A stretch of 64,000 nt of DNA from JAMLIN01 sp964476625 (GTDB lineage: Bacteria; Pseudomonadota; Gammaproteobacteria; Burkholderiales; Burkholderiaceae_E), in assembly GCA_964476625.1 (NCBI GenBank), contig CAYZBJ010000002.1, positions 68,647-132,646 of the forward strand. Direction: 5' to 3'. Position numbers and translations under genes: made by a program. Below, in pieces: positions 25,248 through 33,806 of the stretch. Numbering within the stretch: position 1 is the stretch's first letter; each line of letters starts with the position of its first letter. Under the pieces are notes generated by a model that saw only the letters and a list, made by a program, of their open reading frames with translations, searched no databases and was not told the DNA's origin.

Positions 25248-25949
25248 ATGACGACGCAATACCTTTCACTGGCCTCCTCCGATCGCGGCAGTCTGGCCCG
25301 CCGTTCACTGGTCGCACTGTGCCTGGCCGTCGGGCTGGCTGCCTGCGGCGGCGGCGGCGGTGGCGGCTCCGGCTCCGGCACCGCGATGGCCGGTCCGATG
25401 TCCTTCTCCGGTTCAGCGCCAGCGCTCGGCGGTGCCCCTGCGCAGCTCCCGCAGCAAGGGTCGATGAACGTTTGCCAGAACTTCCGCTTCGGCGGTCGCG
25501 ACATCGAGAACCTGCAGGTGCCGGACGGCGCCCGTTGCGTGCTCGAAGCAGGGGTGCGGGTGGACGGCAACGTCGAGCTTGGCAATCGCTCGGAGTTCTA
25601 TGCCACTGGCGTGACGATTGGCGGGAACGTCCAGGGCCAGCGCGCCGCGGTGACTTTGCTCGAAGCCTCCAGCGTGGGCGGGAACGTGCAGCTCGATATC
25701 GGTCGCGACATCACCGTGCGCGACAACACGGTGGGCGGCAGCGTCCAGCTCGTGCAGAACGGCGGCGCAATCCATGTCCTGTCCAACGTCGTCGATTCCG
25801 ACGTCCAGCTCTTCGAGAACGCGGGCGGCGTGAAGGTCAGCGACAACAGGGTCGACGGCAACCTGCAGTGCAAGGAGAACCGCCCGGCACCCGAGGGTGG
25901 CGGTAACGTGGTGCAAGGAAACAAGGAGGACCAGTGCGCGGCCCTGTGA
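25248..25949 (+). CDS. Lipoprotein with beta-helix-like repeats, unknown function
   Basis: The product is 233 residues. A lipobox LAAC at Cys33 follows a hydrophobic stretch, and then a glycine run (GGGGGGGSGSG). From about residue 75 a repeat of some 20 residues returns with the pattern V-GGNVQ or D/G-GNV-L (VDGNVELG, IGGNVQGQ, VGGNVQLD, VGGSVQLV, VDSDVQLF, VDGNLQCK). This suggests a right-handed beta-helix like that of bactofilins or pectate-lyase-like folds. Cys pairs lie near both ends of the repeat region (MNVCQNF/ARCVLE and LQCKEN/DQCAAL). No enzyme motif is visible. It probably sits in the outer membrane facing the periplasm or the surface. Confidence 0.7.
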   Translation: MTTQYLSLASSDRGSLARRSLVALCLAVGLAACGGGGGGGSGSGTAMAGPMSFSGSAPALGGAPAQLPQQGSMNVCQNFRFGGRDIENLQVPDGARCVLEAGVRVDGNVELGNRSEFYATGVTIGGNVQGQRAAVTLLEASSVGGNVQLDIGRDITVRDNTVGGSVQLVQNGGAIHVLSNVVDSDVQLFENAGGVKVSDNRVDGNLQCKENRPAPEGGGNVVQGNKEDQCAAL

Positions 25950-26039
25950 GCCGGCCTGGTTCGTGAGAAGCTCGGGGTATTCGTAGGCCCTCTCGGTGAC
26001 GCCGGCCGGACCCGCAGTTGCTCCGGCGCTCGGAGGCGA

Positions 26040-26189
26040 GCGCTCGGCAACGTCTCGACCTGGCGCCCGGCCGACGATGGCATCGCATGGCTCGACGGTG
26101 ACGGCCAGGTGCTGGCGAGTCCCTCGTCGGCGATCCGGGCGTACCGCTGCGACGACGGCTCCATCGTGCTCGCTCGCTTCGAGCCCGAC
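26040..26189 (+). pseudogene. Coding-like fragment resembling the C-terminal part of an AprI/Inh-type inhibitor
   Basis: About 50 codons in one frame read protein-like: WRPADDGIAWLDGDGQVLAS, then YRCDDGSIVLARFEPD. The WRP-DGI-LD-DG-VL pattern recalls the last strands of the metalloprotease-inhibitor (Inh/AprI) fold. No in-frame ATG or GTG with a ribosome site precedes it. The same frame is open from the lipoprotein stop at 25949, and upstream sequence is not conserved-looking. I see it as a possible gene remnant in the otherwise empty 25950-26270 gap. Chance openness in GC-rich DNA is the main alternative. Confidence 0.25.
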
Positions 26190-26270
26190 CGCGGCCAGGG
26201 GCCCGGCATCGCCTGCGCTCGCATAGCGCGCAGCGCGCCGGCGACTCCACCATGGCCATGCTTTCGTCCC

Positions 26271-26792
26271 TTATCGGACGGTGACCTTCCCGACCATGCC
26301 GGCTTCGAGATGGCCCGGGACCGTGCAGGCGAAGTCGACGGTTCCCGCCTTGCTGAACTGCCATACCATGTCGCCTCGTTCGCCCGGTTTCAGGTAGACC
26401 TGGTTCGGTTCCTTGTGCGGCATGCCGGGATTGTCCTGCATCTCCCTGGCGTGCGCTTTCAGGTCATCGAGCTGGCCGATGACCATCTCGTGATCGACCT
26501 GCCCGACGTTGTGCACGAAGAACCGGATCGTCTCGCCCGCCTTCACATCCAGGCTCGACGGCGTGAACCGCATGTCGTCGCTGAGTACGACTTCGATCGC
26601 GCGCGTGACCCTGTCGGGATCGCCCGGTCGGCTGGAGAGGGTTGCCTGCCCGGCGGCGGTCATGTTGCCGTGCGAGGCGGGCATGTCATGGCTGTGACCG
26701 TGGCCATGGCCATGGTTGTGTTGACCAGTGGCCAGCGCCGCGAGGGGAAGACCCGCTGCCAGCAGCAGCGCGGCGAGGGTGTGCGTCTTCAT
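26271..26792 (-). CDS. His-rich exported cupredoxin (plastocyanin-like copper protein)
   Basis: The product is 173 residues with a signal peptide ending near residue 20. It has a His-rich stretch (QHNHGHGHGHSHDM) and then a cupredoxin domain. Type-1 copper ligands are visible as His101, Cys156, His161 and Met166 (VDHEM and ACTVPGHLEAGM). It is a periplasmic copper protein that may store, carry or oxidise copper. The His-rich tract is a likely extra metal site. The ATG is preceded by GGAGGAATG. Upstream is 149 bp without a gene. Confidence 0.9.
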   Translation of the reverse strand: MKTHTLAALLLAAGLPLAALATGQHNHGHGHGHSHDMPASHGNMTAAGQATLSSRPGDPDRVTRAIEVVLSDDMRFTPSSLDVKAGETIRFFVHNVGQVDHEMVIGQLDDLKAHAREMQDNPGMPHKEPNQVYLKPGERGDMVWQFSKAGTVDFACTVPGHLEAGMVGKVTVR

Positions 26793-26941
26793 GAGGCATT
26801 CCTCCGTGGATCTGTCGGATCAAGTCCGGAATCTACATGTTGCAGCAGAGGAACGGAGATCGCGGCTGGAGGGACTCCCTCGAGTGGGGTCACTACGGGC
26901 GGGGAATTCGCACAGCTTGCTGAAGTCTGCTGGCGCAAGAA

Positions 26942-27715
26942 TCACGGAACGATCCCCGTCCACCCCTCGGTACCGAACTTCTCCTCAACCAGCGCTTCCG
27001 CACGCGCCATCTCATCCGGCCGGATGACGTCCTCCGCCAGCCCATGGTTGCCGCGAAAAATCTCGACCATCCGCGCGATGATCGCCTCGCGGGCCAGGCC
27101 CGTCTGGCTGCGCAGCGGGTCGACCCGCTTGGCCGCGCTGCCGACGCCTTTGTCGGAGAGCTTCTCGCGGCCGATGCGCAGGACCTGGAGCATCTTGTCC
27201 GCGTCGATATCGTAGGCCATGGTGACGTGGTGCAGGACCGCTTTCCTGCGTCGCGCCTGGGCGGCGCCGCCGATCTTGCCGGCGTCCGAGACGATGTCGT
27301 TGAGCGGCTGGTAGCGGGCTTCGATGCCGAGGGTGCGCAGCGCCTCCAGGACCCACGAATCCATGAAGGCATAGGCCTCGAGGAAGGACATGCCGCGCAC
27401 GAGGGAGTCGGGCGCCGACAGCGAATAGGTGATGGTGTTGCCGGGCTCGACGAACATTGCGCCGCCGCCGGTGATCCGGCGCACGACCTCGATGCCGTGG
27501 CGGCGCGCGCCTTCGGCGTCGACCTCGTTCTTCAGCGACTGGAAGCGTCCGATGATCACCGCCGACGAGGCCCATTCCCATACGCGCAGGGTCGGGGGGC
27601 GGTGGCCGGCGCCGACCTCGTCGGTGATGACCTCGTCGAGCGCCATGTGCATCGCCGGCGACTGCGCCCGGGTGTGGATCAGCTGCCACTCGTGATCGTT
27701 CCAGTGGCCGCTCAT
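26942..27715 (-). CDS. Lipoate-protein ligase catalytic domain (LplA-N, bipartite type)
   Basis: The product is 257 residues, a lipoate/biotin ligase fold. It shows RRITGGGAMF (residues 79-88) and the catalytic lysine region AGKIGGAAQARRRKAVLHH (Lys147). The C-terminal accessory domain present in single-chain LplA is absent. That domain is instead encoded just upstream at 27712-28023. The two-piece layout is best known from Thermoplasma and some bacteria. It should attach lipoate to E2 or H proteins using ATP. The ATG overlaps the accessory gene's stop as ATGA. Confidence 0.85.
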   Translation of the reverse strand: MSGHWNDHEWQLIHTRAQSPAMHMALDEVITDEVGAGHRPPTLRVWEWASSAVIIGRFQSLKNEVDAEGARRHGIEVVRRITGGGAMFVEPGNTITYSLSAPDSLVRGMSFLEAYAFMDSWVLEALRTLGIEARYQPLNDIVSDAGKIGGAAQARRRKAVLHHVTMAYDIDADKMLQVLRIGREKLSDKGVGSAAKRVDPLRSQTGLAREAIIARMVEIFRGNHGLAEDVIRPDEMARAEALVEEKFGTEGWTGIVP

Positions 27716-28023
27716 GCCGATGGACTCCCGTTGGCGGGCATGCCGTCGACGGCACGACGCACCGCGATGGCGATCGCCTCGGCGCTGACCCCGAACATCG
27801 TCGTGCCCTCCGGTAGGCCGGCCTGCACCGCATGCGCCAGCGTGGTGGCATCGGTGGTAGCCGGCAGACCGGTTAGCGCTGCGTCGATGGCGTCGAGCGC
27901 CTCGTCCGGATCGAGGAAGAAATCCCCGCTCACCACCACCCGCTCGAGGCGGCCGGCGTCGAGCTCGAGGTCGACGACCACGAGCTTGCCGCCGGGCATC
28001 TTGTATTCGCCGTGCTTGTGCAT
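27712..28023 (-). CDS. Lipoate-protein ligase accessory C-terminal domain (LplB-like)
   Basis: The product is 103 residues. It matches the C-terminal domain of lipoate ligase: EYKMPGGKLVVVDLELDAGR near the start and VSGDFFLDPDEALDAIDAAL in the middle. In bipartite ligases this separate chain is needed for lipoate activation together with the catalytic chain. It comes first in the two-gene operon with a four-base overlap into the catalytic gene. The methyltransferase on the same strand lies 58 bp upstream. Confidence 0.85.
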   Translation of the reverse strand: MHKHGEYKMPGGKLVVVDLELDAGRLERVVVSGDFFLDPDEALDAIDAALTGLPATTDATTLAHAVQAGLPEGTTMFGVSAEAIAIAVRRAVDGMPANGSPSA

Positions 28024-28081
28024 GGCGTCATTCTACGGATCGGCGCGCCTGCCGGTACGCGAACCGGCGCTGATCTGTCGC

Positions 28082-29140
28082 TCAGGGCCGCAGTTCGTAG
28101 AACGCCATGGCGGGGCTGCGCGCCGGCAGCACCGCGAAATGACCGAAGCCGGCCTGGCTGGCCAGTTCGCGCGCCTGCGATGGCCCCCAGCACGCACCCA
28201 GGCCAGGCCCGCCCTGGGCCAGGGACTGCGGCACGCAATGCAGGCAGCTGATCGAATAGAACATGCGCCCGAACGGGTTCTCGCGGTTGTCGTCGAGCTC
28301 GTCGTTCATCTTCGGCTCGACCATCAGGTAGCTGCCGCCCTCGGTGAGCGCCGCGCGGATGCGCTCGAGGATGCCCAGCGGATCCGGGAGGTCGTGGACC
28401 ACGTCGAAGGTGGTGATGAGGTCGTAGGCCCGCTCCGCGGGCAATGTCTCGGCCGATGCCTGCACGAAGCGGACGCGCTCGGCGACGCCCGCCTCGGCCG
28501 CGTAGCCTGCCGCGATTTTGATCGAGCGCGCGTCGAGATCGAGCCCCTCGATGCGTGCTTGTGGATACGCCTTCGCCAGCACGATCGGCACCACGCCGGT
28601 GCCGCAGCCGATGTCGATCGCGCGCCCGCCCGCTTCGAGCCGGCGCACCACTTCGGGCATCGTCGGCAGCCACGACTGCACGAGGCGGTTCTCGTAGACC
28701 GAGCGGTTCATGCGCTCGAGCGCGAGCGGCAGGCCGGCGCCGAACTCCGCGAACGAGATGCCGTCGCCGCGCGTGAATGCCGCAGCGAGCCGGGGCGCCA
28801 CGCCCATCATCTCGGGCAGCGCGGCGAACATCCCGCCGAAGTAGTACTCGGAAGCCGGGTCGGTGAGAAAGAGCGCGTGCTCGTCGGGCAGGGTGAAGGT
28901 GTCGCTCGCCGCATCGTACTCGACGTAGCCGCAGCAGACCATGGCGCCAAGCCACTCCTCGACATAGCGCGGATGGATCCCGGTGGTGTCGGCCAGCGTG
29001 CCGGCGGCGATCGGCCCGGCGCCCGCCATCGCCTTGAAAAGCCCGGTGCGGTCGCCGACGAAGACCAGCGCCGCGGACATCGCGGTGCCGACGTCGCCGA
29101 CCAGCTTCTGCATGAAGCGTTGCGTGCGTTCCTTGTCCAT
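28082..29140 (-). CDS. SAM-dependent methyltransferase with N-terminal winged helix
   Basis: The product is 352 residues. About 100 N-terminal residues form a winged-helix-like domain (LADTTGIHPRYVEEWLGAMV). A class I methyltransferase core follows (AIDIGCGTGVVPIVLAKAYP, then the acidic TTFDVVHDLPDP). This layout occurs in Rv2258c-like and O-methyltransferase-like enzymes acting on small molecules. The ATG at 29140 is chosen; farther upstream the frame is open but unlike the family. It is divergent from the MFS gene at 29355 with 214 bp between. The substrate is unknown. Confidence 0.8.
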   Translation of the reverse strand: MDKERTQRFMQKLVGDVGTAMSAALVFVGDRTGLFKAMAGAGPIAAGTLADTTGIHPRYVEEWLGAMVCCGYVEYDAASDTFTLPDEHALFLTDPASEYYFGGMFAALPEMMGVAPRLAAAFTRGDGISFAEFGAGLPLALERMNRSVYENRLVQSWLPTMPEVVRRLEAGGRAIDIGCGTGVVPIVLAKAYPQARIEGLDLDARSIKIAAGYAAEAGVAERVRFVQASAETLPAERAYDLITTFDVVHDLPDPLGILERIRAALTEGGSYLMVEPKMNDELDDNRENPFGRMFYSISCLHCVPQSLAQGGPGLGACWGPSQARELASQAGFGHFAVLPARSPAMAFYELRP

Positions 29141-29354
29141 CGTCGGCTCTCCGAGGCGGGGCATACGAATATGTACGATGCTGCAAGTATGGGGGCGCCG
29201 TGCGCCATCCGGTCGGTAATGCCGACTTCTCTTCCTGCTCGCACGGGGCGGGACGGAGGATAGGCAACGCCTCGGCGACGATGGGCAGGACCATTGCGGT
29301 ATTCTCTTGCCTCGCGCGAACGATAAACATGGGGGCAGCAGTGGCTTGGGCGGC

Positions 29355-30578
29355 ATGCGCGGGAGGGTCGCGGTGAGCCTCGGTGCAACGCCGCAGCAGC
29401 TTCGCATCCTGGTCTGGATGTGCGTCTTCATCGGCGTCAACCAGCTCGGTTTCGGCGCCCTGATCCCCGTGCTGCCGCTCTACGCGCAGGCTTTCGGCGT
29501 GACGGCGTCCGCCATCGGGATCACCATCTCGGTCTATGGGCTCGCGCGCATGTTCTCGGCGATGCCGGCCGGGCAGCTCTCCGACACGCTCGGGCGCCGG
29601 CCATCGATGGCGATCGGCGGCGCGCTGTGCGCCGCGGGCAACCTGTGGTGCGCCCTGGCGACGAGCTTCCCGGAGTTCGTCGCGGCCCGCTTCGTCGCCG
29701 GCATCGGTGCGGGCTGGGTGCAATCGGTCGGCATCATAGTGCTGGCCGACGTGAGCGGACCACAGCAGCGCGGTCGCATGATGTCGATCTACCAGGGCAC
29801 TTTCCTGTTCGCCGTCGGTGTCGGTCCCTTGCCGGGCGGGTTGCTCGCCTCATACTTCGGGCTGGCTGCGCCGTTCGCAACCTATGCGGTGGCCTCGGCA
29901 CTGGCTGGCGTCCTCGCCTGGATCATGGTTCCCGAAACGCGCAGCCTCGCGCTCGGCGATCGCCTTGAGAATGCCCCGGCTCGCCCGTCCTACCTGCGGC
30001 AGATGCGAACCCTGCTCGCGGACCCCGGCTACACGATGGTCTGCCTGATGGGCCTGACCAACGCGGTGGTGCGCACGGGCGGACTCTTCAACCTGGTACC
30101 GCTGCTTGCCGTTTCGCGGCTCGGGCTGGGGCCGGGATCGATCGGCGGCTGGCTTGCGCTGGGTAGCCTTCTCGGCCTGCTCGCGAGCTATCCGGCGGGG
30201 GTGCTTGCCGACCGGTTCGGCCGCAAGCCGGTGATCGTTCCTTCGGCCCTGCTGACCGCACTGGCGTTTCTCGTCTACTGCTGGGCGCCGTCGATGATGT
30301 GGTTCGGCCTGGCCTGCGCGCTCTGGGGCGTGGCGGCTGCGGTCAACGGCGCGGCGCCGGTAGCCTACGCGGCGGACAAGGCGCCCGCGGGGATGAACGC
30401 GGCGGCGATGTCCGGTTACCGCGGGATCTCGGACGCTGGCTACGTGATCGGGCCAGTGATGCTCGGCCTGGTCGCCGACTGGCAGGGCGAGCAGTTCGGT
30501 CTGCTGGTCTCGGCCGCCCTGGTGGGCGCGGTAGGTCTGCTGTTCGCCCGCTACGCGCCGGAGCGGTGGCGGAGCTGA
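29355..30578 (+). CDS. Major facilitator superfamily transporter
   Basis: The product is 407 residues with twelve predicted membrane helices in two halves. The family loop between helices 2 and 3 reads GQLSDTLGRRPSMAIGG, and its counterpart in the second half is GVLADRFGRKPVIVPSA. The first half has ARFVAGIGAGWVQSVGIIVL, similar to drug and sugar exporters. It may expel drugs or small metabolites; direction and substrate cannot be told. A GTG at 29373 is an alternative start. It is followed by the nuclease-helicase gene on the opposite strand. Confidence 0.87.
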   Translation: MRGRVAVSLGATPQQLRILVWMCVFIGVNQLGFGALIPVLPLYAQAFGVTASAIGITISVYGLARMFSAMPAGQLSDTLGRRPSMAIGGALCAAGNLWCALATSFPEFVAARFVAGIGAGWVQSVGIIVLADVSGPQQRGRMMSIYQGTFLFAVGVGPLPGGLLASYFGLAAPFATYAVASALAGVLAWIMVPETRSLALGDRLENAPARPSYLRQMRTLLADPGYTMVCLMGLTNAVVRTGGLFNLVPLLAVSRLGLGPGSIGGWLALGSLLGLLASYPAGVLADRFGRKPVIVPSALLTALAFLVYCWAPSMMWFGLACALWGVAAAVNGAAPVAYAADKAPAGMNAAAMSGYRGISDAGYVIGPVMLGLVADWQGEQFGLLVSAALVGAVGLLFARYAPERWRS

Positions 30579-30609
30579 ATCCGCGCGGACCCCTTCACAC
30601 CCGATGGGG

Positions 30610-32490
30610 CTAGGCAAGCGGATCGCGTCGCCCGGAGGCCTCCCGAAAATACTCGGCCGTCTCCGGGTCGGTGCAATAGATGTAGCAGCCCTTCATCCCG
30701 CGGGTCATCAAGGTCCGGTAGGTGTTCTTGATGATCCGGTCGGCGATCTCGTGGGCGCGGACAGGGTCGGCCTTGCGCATCTTGCCGAGGCCTTTCAAGG
30801 TTTTGTCGTGTCTCGCCCGGGCGGCAGGGATGGTCTGTACCTTGCCGTCACGAACGATGAGGTCGGGCCCGATGATGACACCGACGTACTCGAGTTCCAG
30901 TCCCTGGCAGGTGTGGATGCATCCCACTTCCTCAATCGACTGGGGCGCGACGATCCACAGGCTGCCGTCCTTGCCGAGATTCCAGCGCCGCTTGTAGCTG
31001 TCGCCGATGACGATGTCATAGCCTGACGGATCGCGCGACTTGGTGATCCATTCCCAGCAGTAGCCGGCAACGACCCTCGCGCGGTTGTTGCCGTTGCGGT
31101 TCTCGATCGCGAGGTGCATCGCCTCCGGCGTCTCGAATACCCGGAAGTCGTACTCGCGTTGACTGAGCGTGGTGTTGGCCGTGGGGCGAATCGCCAGGAC
31201 CTGGTCGAGCCACGCGAGGTATCCGTCCGAACCGTTGCAGCGGAACTGCGATTCAAGGGCGCATCGCTGGACTTCGCAGCCCTTGGCCCGCGCGAGGGCT
31301 TCGATCGCCGCTTTCGTGCCGACATCGTCGACGCTGATCCGCTGGTCTTCGTCGATCAGGAAGACGACGCACTTGGCAGCGGCGATCAATTCCTTGATCT
31401 GGTTCTCGCCGAGGTTGCCATACAGCCCGCTCTTCTCGTTCAGGCGGTGGGCCTCGTCGACGATGAGGACATCGAACTCATTGGCTTTCGCATCGATGAA
31501 GCCGCCCGACCCCGTGAACAGGTTCGAATAGGCGGTCCGTGACACCGTACCGACCAGCTTCGACTCGTAGACCTTGCGCGGTGCGGCGTTCTTGGAGACG
31601 TAACGGCAGTTGAGCCCCTCGTCGAGGAACCTGCTGAGCAGGTTGATCGCCAGCACGGTCTTGCCAGTCCCCGGTCCGCCTTCGATGAGCACGGTACGCG
31701 GTGACGATGCGGTTGCGGCCCTCCCGGCGGCGAGGGCGAGTTCGAAGACTTCCTTCTGGTCATCGATGAGGACGAACTCGGGCTTGCCCCTCAGCAACCC
31801 CTTGAGTCCGTCCGCCAACGCCCTGGACGGGCGGATTCGGCCATTCGAGAGTTGGTAGAGCACGGCCTTTGCGTCGCCGTGCTTCACGTATTTCTTGATG
31901 AAGTCCCTGAGCAGCGAGCGTTCCTCCTCGCCCTTGAGGAACATGGGAGCACGCTCGATGTATGGCCCGTAGTGAGCGTCATCGATCACGCCGTCCCGGA
32001 CGTAGTTGTGCAGATAGGCGCATGGCCGGACCGCGATGCCGCCGTCCTGGTAGACAGCTTCGTTGAAGCTCTCGAGCAAGGTCGCGTACGACCAGGCCTG
32101 GTACGAGGGGTGGACCACCTCGCGTTGCATGCGACCGAGGAAGGTCACCACGATCGCGTCCTTGCGGGTCGATTTCGCGGTCTCCCATTGTTTGAGCTCG
32201 ATCACGACCGCGTTCTTCTCGCCCGCGGGTCCGAAGCCGGTTACGGTGACGTCGATTCGCTTGGAGCTCTGCGGCAGGTGGAGTTCGATACCGATGCCCG
32301 AATCGCCCGGAATGTCGTCGTCACGCAGGACACGTGCCATGTACGACAGGGAGTTCTGCCAGGAACGCAGCTCGTTCTCGGCGACGCGATGGCCGGTTGC
32401 GGCCATGTACCGGTCGAGGATGACTTCTTCGATGTCGCGGTCGTCGTGGTCTTGCAGGAACTGGGTCTTGTCCGCGTCGTAGACGAGCAC
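30610..32490 (-). CDS. DUF2075 superfamily-1-like ATPase with N-terminal nuclease-like domain
   Basis: The product is 626 residues. Residues 65-101 contain Glu69, Asp80 and Glu98-X-Lys100 (IELK), the spacing of a PD-(D/E)XK nuclease. A DUF2075 ATPase follows. Walker A GGPGTGKT is at 271-278, Walker B VLIVDEAH at 341-348, and FLIDEDQRIS near 377-386 resembles helicase motif III. The C-terminal CIHTCQGLELEYVG resembles motif V/VI of SF1 enzymes. DUF2075 proteins lack a settled function. A nuclease-helicase architecture is common in defence systems. The start is GTG with GGGGG upstream. It is divergent from the Fic gene. Confidence 0.82.
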   Translation of the reverse strand: MLVYDADKTQFLQDHDDRDIEEVILDRYMAATGHRVAENELRSWQNSLSYMARVLRDDDIPGDSGIGIELHLPQSSKRIDVTVTGFGPAGEKNAVVIELKQWETAKSTRKDAIVVTFLGRMQREVVHPSYQAWSYATLLESFNEAVYQDGGIAVRPCAYLHNYVRDGVIDDAHYGPYIERAPMFLKGEEERSLLRDFIKKYVKHGDAKAVLYQLSNGRIRPSRALADGLKGLLRGKPEFVLIDDQKEVFELALAAGRAATASSPRTVLIEGGPGTGKTVLAINLLSRFLDEGLNCRYVSKNAAPRKVYESKLVGTVSRTAYSNLFTGSGGFIDAKANEFDVLIVDEAHRLNEKSGLYGNLGENQIKELIAAAKCVVFLIDEDQRISVDDVGTKAAIEALARAKGCEVQRCALESQFRCNGSDGYLAWLDQVLAIRPTANTTLSQREYDFRVFETPEAMHLAIENRNGNNRARVVAGYCWEWITKSRDPSGYDIVIGDSYKRRWNLGKDGSLWIVAPQSIEEVGCIHTCQGLELEYVGVIIGPDLIVRDGKVQTIPAARARHDKTLKGLGKMRKADPVRAHEIADRIIKNTYRTLMTRGMKGCYIYCTDPETAEYFREASGRRDPLA

Positions 32491-32522
32491 TGGATCCCCC
32501 GGGCCGTCTTGGCCTTGATTTT

Positions 32523-32537
32523 CCGCACATTATGCGG
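32523..32537. promoter_or_regulatory. Inverted repeat between the nuclease-helicase and Fic genes
   Basis: CCGCA-CATTA-TGCGG is a perfect 5-bp inverted repeat with a 5-base spacer. It is nested in a wider imperfect one, TTCCGC to CGGAA (32521-32541). A related GCGCATGCG-type palindrome follows near 32547-32557. The 89-bp region between the two divergent starts is A+T-richer than its surroundings. It is a plausible operator for shared regulation. Confidence 0.5.
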
Positions 32538-32579
32538 CGGAAGATTGCGCATGCGGAGAATGAGATCGATAATCGACGC

Positions 32580-33704
32580 ATGAATAGCGGAGATTACAAG
32601 TATATCTGGCAAGCTGGCGACTGGCCGGCATGGCGCTACGATCTGGCGGCGCTGGCCGGGCCAATGGCTGAAGCCAGCCGCGCCCAGGGGCGCCTGATGG
32701 GGCGCCTCGCCGACGTGGGCCTGGCGCTGCGCGACCAGGCGAGCCTCGCTGCGCTCACCGAGGATGTGGTCAAGACCAGCGAGATCGAGGGTGAGCAGCT
32801 CGATGTCGAATCCGTACGTTCATCCATCGCGCGCAAGCTGGGCGTGGATATCGGGGCCCTGGCCCCGGTGGATCGGCACGTCGAGGGCATGGTCGAGATG
32901 GTGCTCGACGCCACCGCCGGCTGCCATGCGCCGGTAACGCGGGAGCGTCTGTTCGGCTGGCATGCGGGGCTGTTTCCCACCGGCTACTCGGGTCTTGCCA
33001 GGATCAGGGTCGGCGCCTGGCGCGACGATGCCAGCGGGCCGATGCAGGTGGTGTCTGGCCCCATCGGTCGGCAGAAGGTGCATTTCGAGGCACCGCCCGC
33101 TGACCGACTGGAGATCGAGACCAGCCGCTTCCTCGACTGGGTGAACGGCGCGTCGAACGAGCCGCCGCTGCTGACGGCCGGCCTCGGCCATCTGTGGTTC
33201 GTCTCCTTGCACCCGTTCGACGATGGCAATGGCCGTATCGCCCGCGCCGTCGGTGACCTGCTGCTGGCGCGCGCCGATGGCAGCCCGCAGCGCTTCTACA
33301 GCCTGTCTGCGCAGATCCAGCGCGAACGCAAGGCCTACTACGACATCCTGGAGCGGACCCAGCGGGGGTCGATGGATGTCACCGAGTGGCTCGCCTGGTT
33401 CCTCGATGTTCTGCATCGTGCCGTGGACCAGGCTCAGTTCACTCTCGACGTCGTGCTGGCCAGGGCGCGCTTCTGGCAGCGCTGGGCCACGATGCCGCTG
33501 AACGAGCGGCAGGTGAAGTTGCTCGACAAGCTGCTCGACGGCTTCGAAGGCAAGCTCACCACCAGCAAATGGGCGGCTATCGCCAGGTGCTCGCCCGACA
33601 CGGCGCTACGCGACATCAACGATCTGCTGACGCGCGGCGTGCTGCGCAAATCGGCTGCGGGCGGGCGCAGCACCAGCTATGAGCTGGACGATCTGCCGCG
33701 GTAG
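32580..33704 (+). CDS. Fic family protein with DUF4172 and winged-helix C-terminus
   Basis: The product is 374 residues. The N-terminus (YIWQAGDWPAWRYD) matches DUF4172. The Fic motif HPFDDGNGRIAR is at 211-222, which keeps the catalytic His and the anion hole. The autoinhibitory motif T-SEI-E-G is at 66-71, before the Fic core (class II), and still has the inhibitory Glu70. The C-terminal portion has a winged-helix-like stretch (TSKWAAIARCSPDTALRDIN). Fic proteins transfer AMP or other groups to target hydroxyls. The target and whether it works with the divergent nuclease-helicase gene are open. The ATG at 32580 is chosen. Confidence 0.9.
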   Translation: MNSGDYKYIWQAGDWPAWRYDLAALAGPMAEASRAQGRLMGRLADVGLALRDQASLAALTEDVVKTSEIEGEQLDVESVRSSIARKLGVDIGALAPVDRHVEGMVEMVLDATAGCHAPVTRERLFGWHAGLFPTGYSGLARIRVGAWRDDASGPMQVVSGPIGRQKVHFEAPPADRLEIETSRFLDWVNGASNEPPLLTAGLGHLWFVSLHPFDDGNGRIARAVGDLLLARADGSPQRFYSLSAQIQRERKAYYDILERTQRGSMDVTEWLAWFLDVLHRAVDQAQFTLDVVLARARFWQRWATMPLNERQVKLLDKLLDGFEGKLTTSKWAAIARCSPDTALRDINDLLTRGVLRKSAAGGRSTSYELDDLPR

Positions 33705-33806
33705 CGTCGTCCTCTCGAGAGGATCTGGCTCGCGGGCCGGACGGCGCCTGCATGGACTCCCGCCAACGCATTCGAAAGCGGCCGGCCCGTCCACTTCGGC
33801 AGGCGT

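Noticed and set aside
33710..33723. Perfect 14-bp palindrome TCCTCTCGAGAGGA after the Fic gene
   Set aside because: There is no loop and no T run, so it is not a terminator. One isolated palindrome with no partner is not enough to call an operator.
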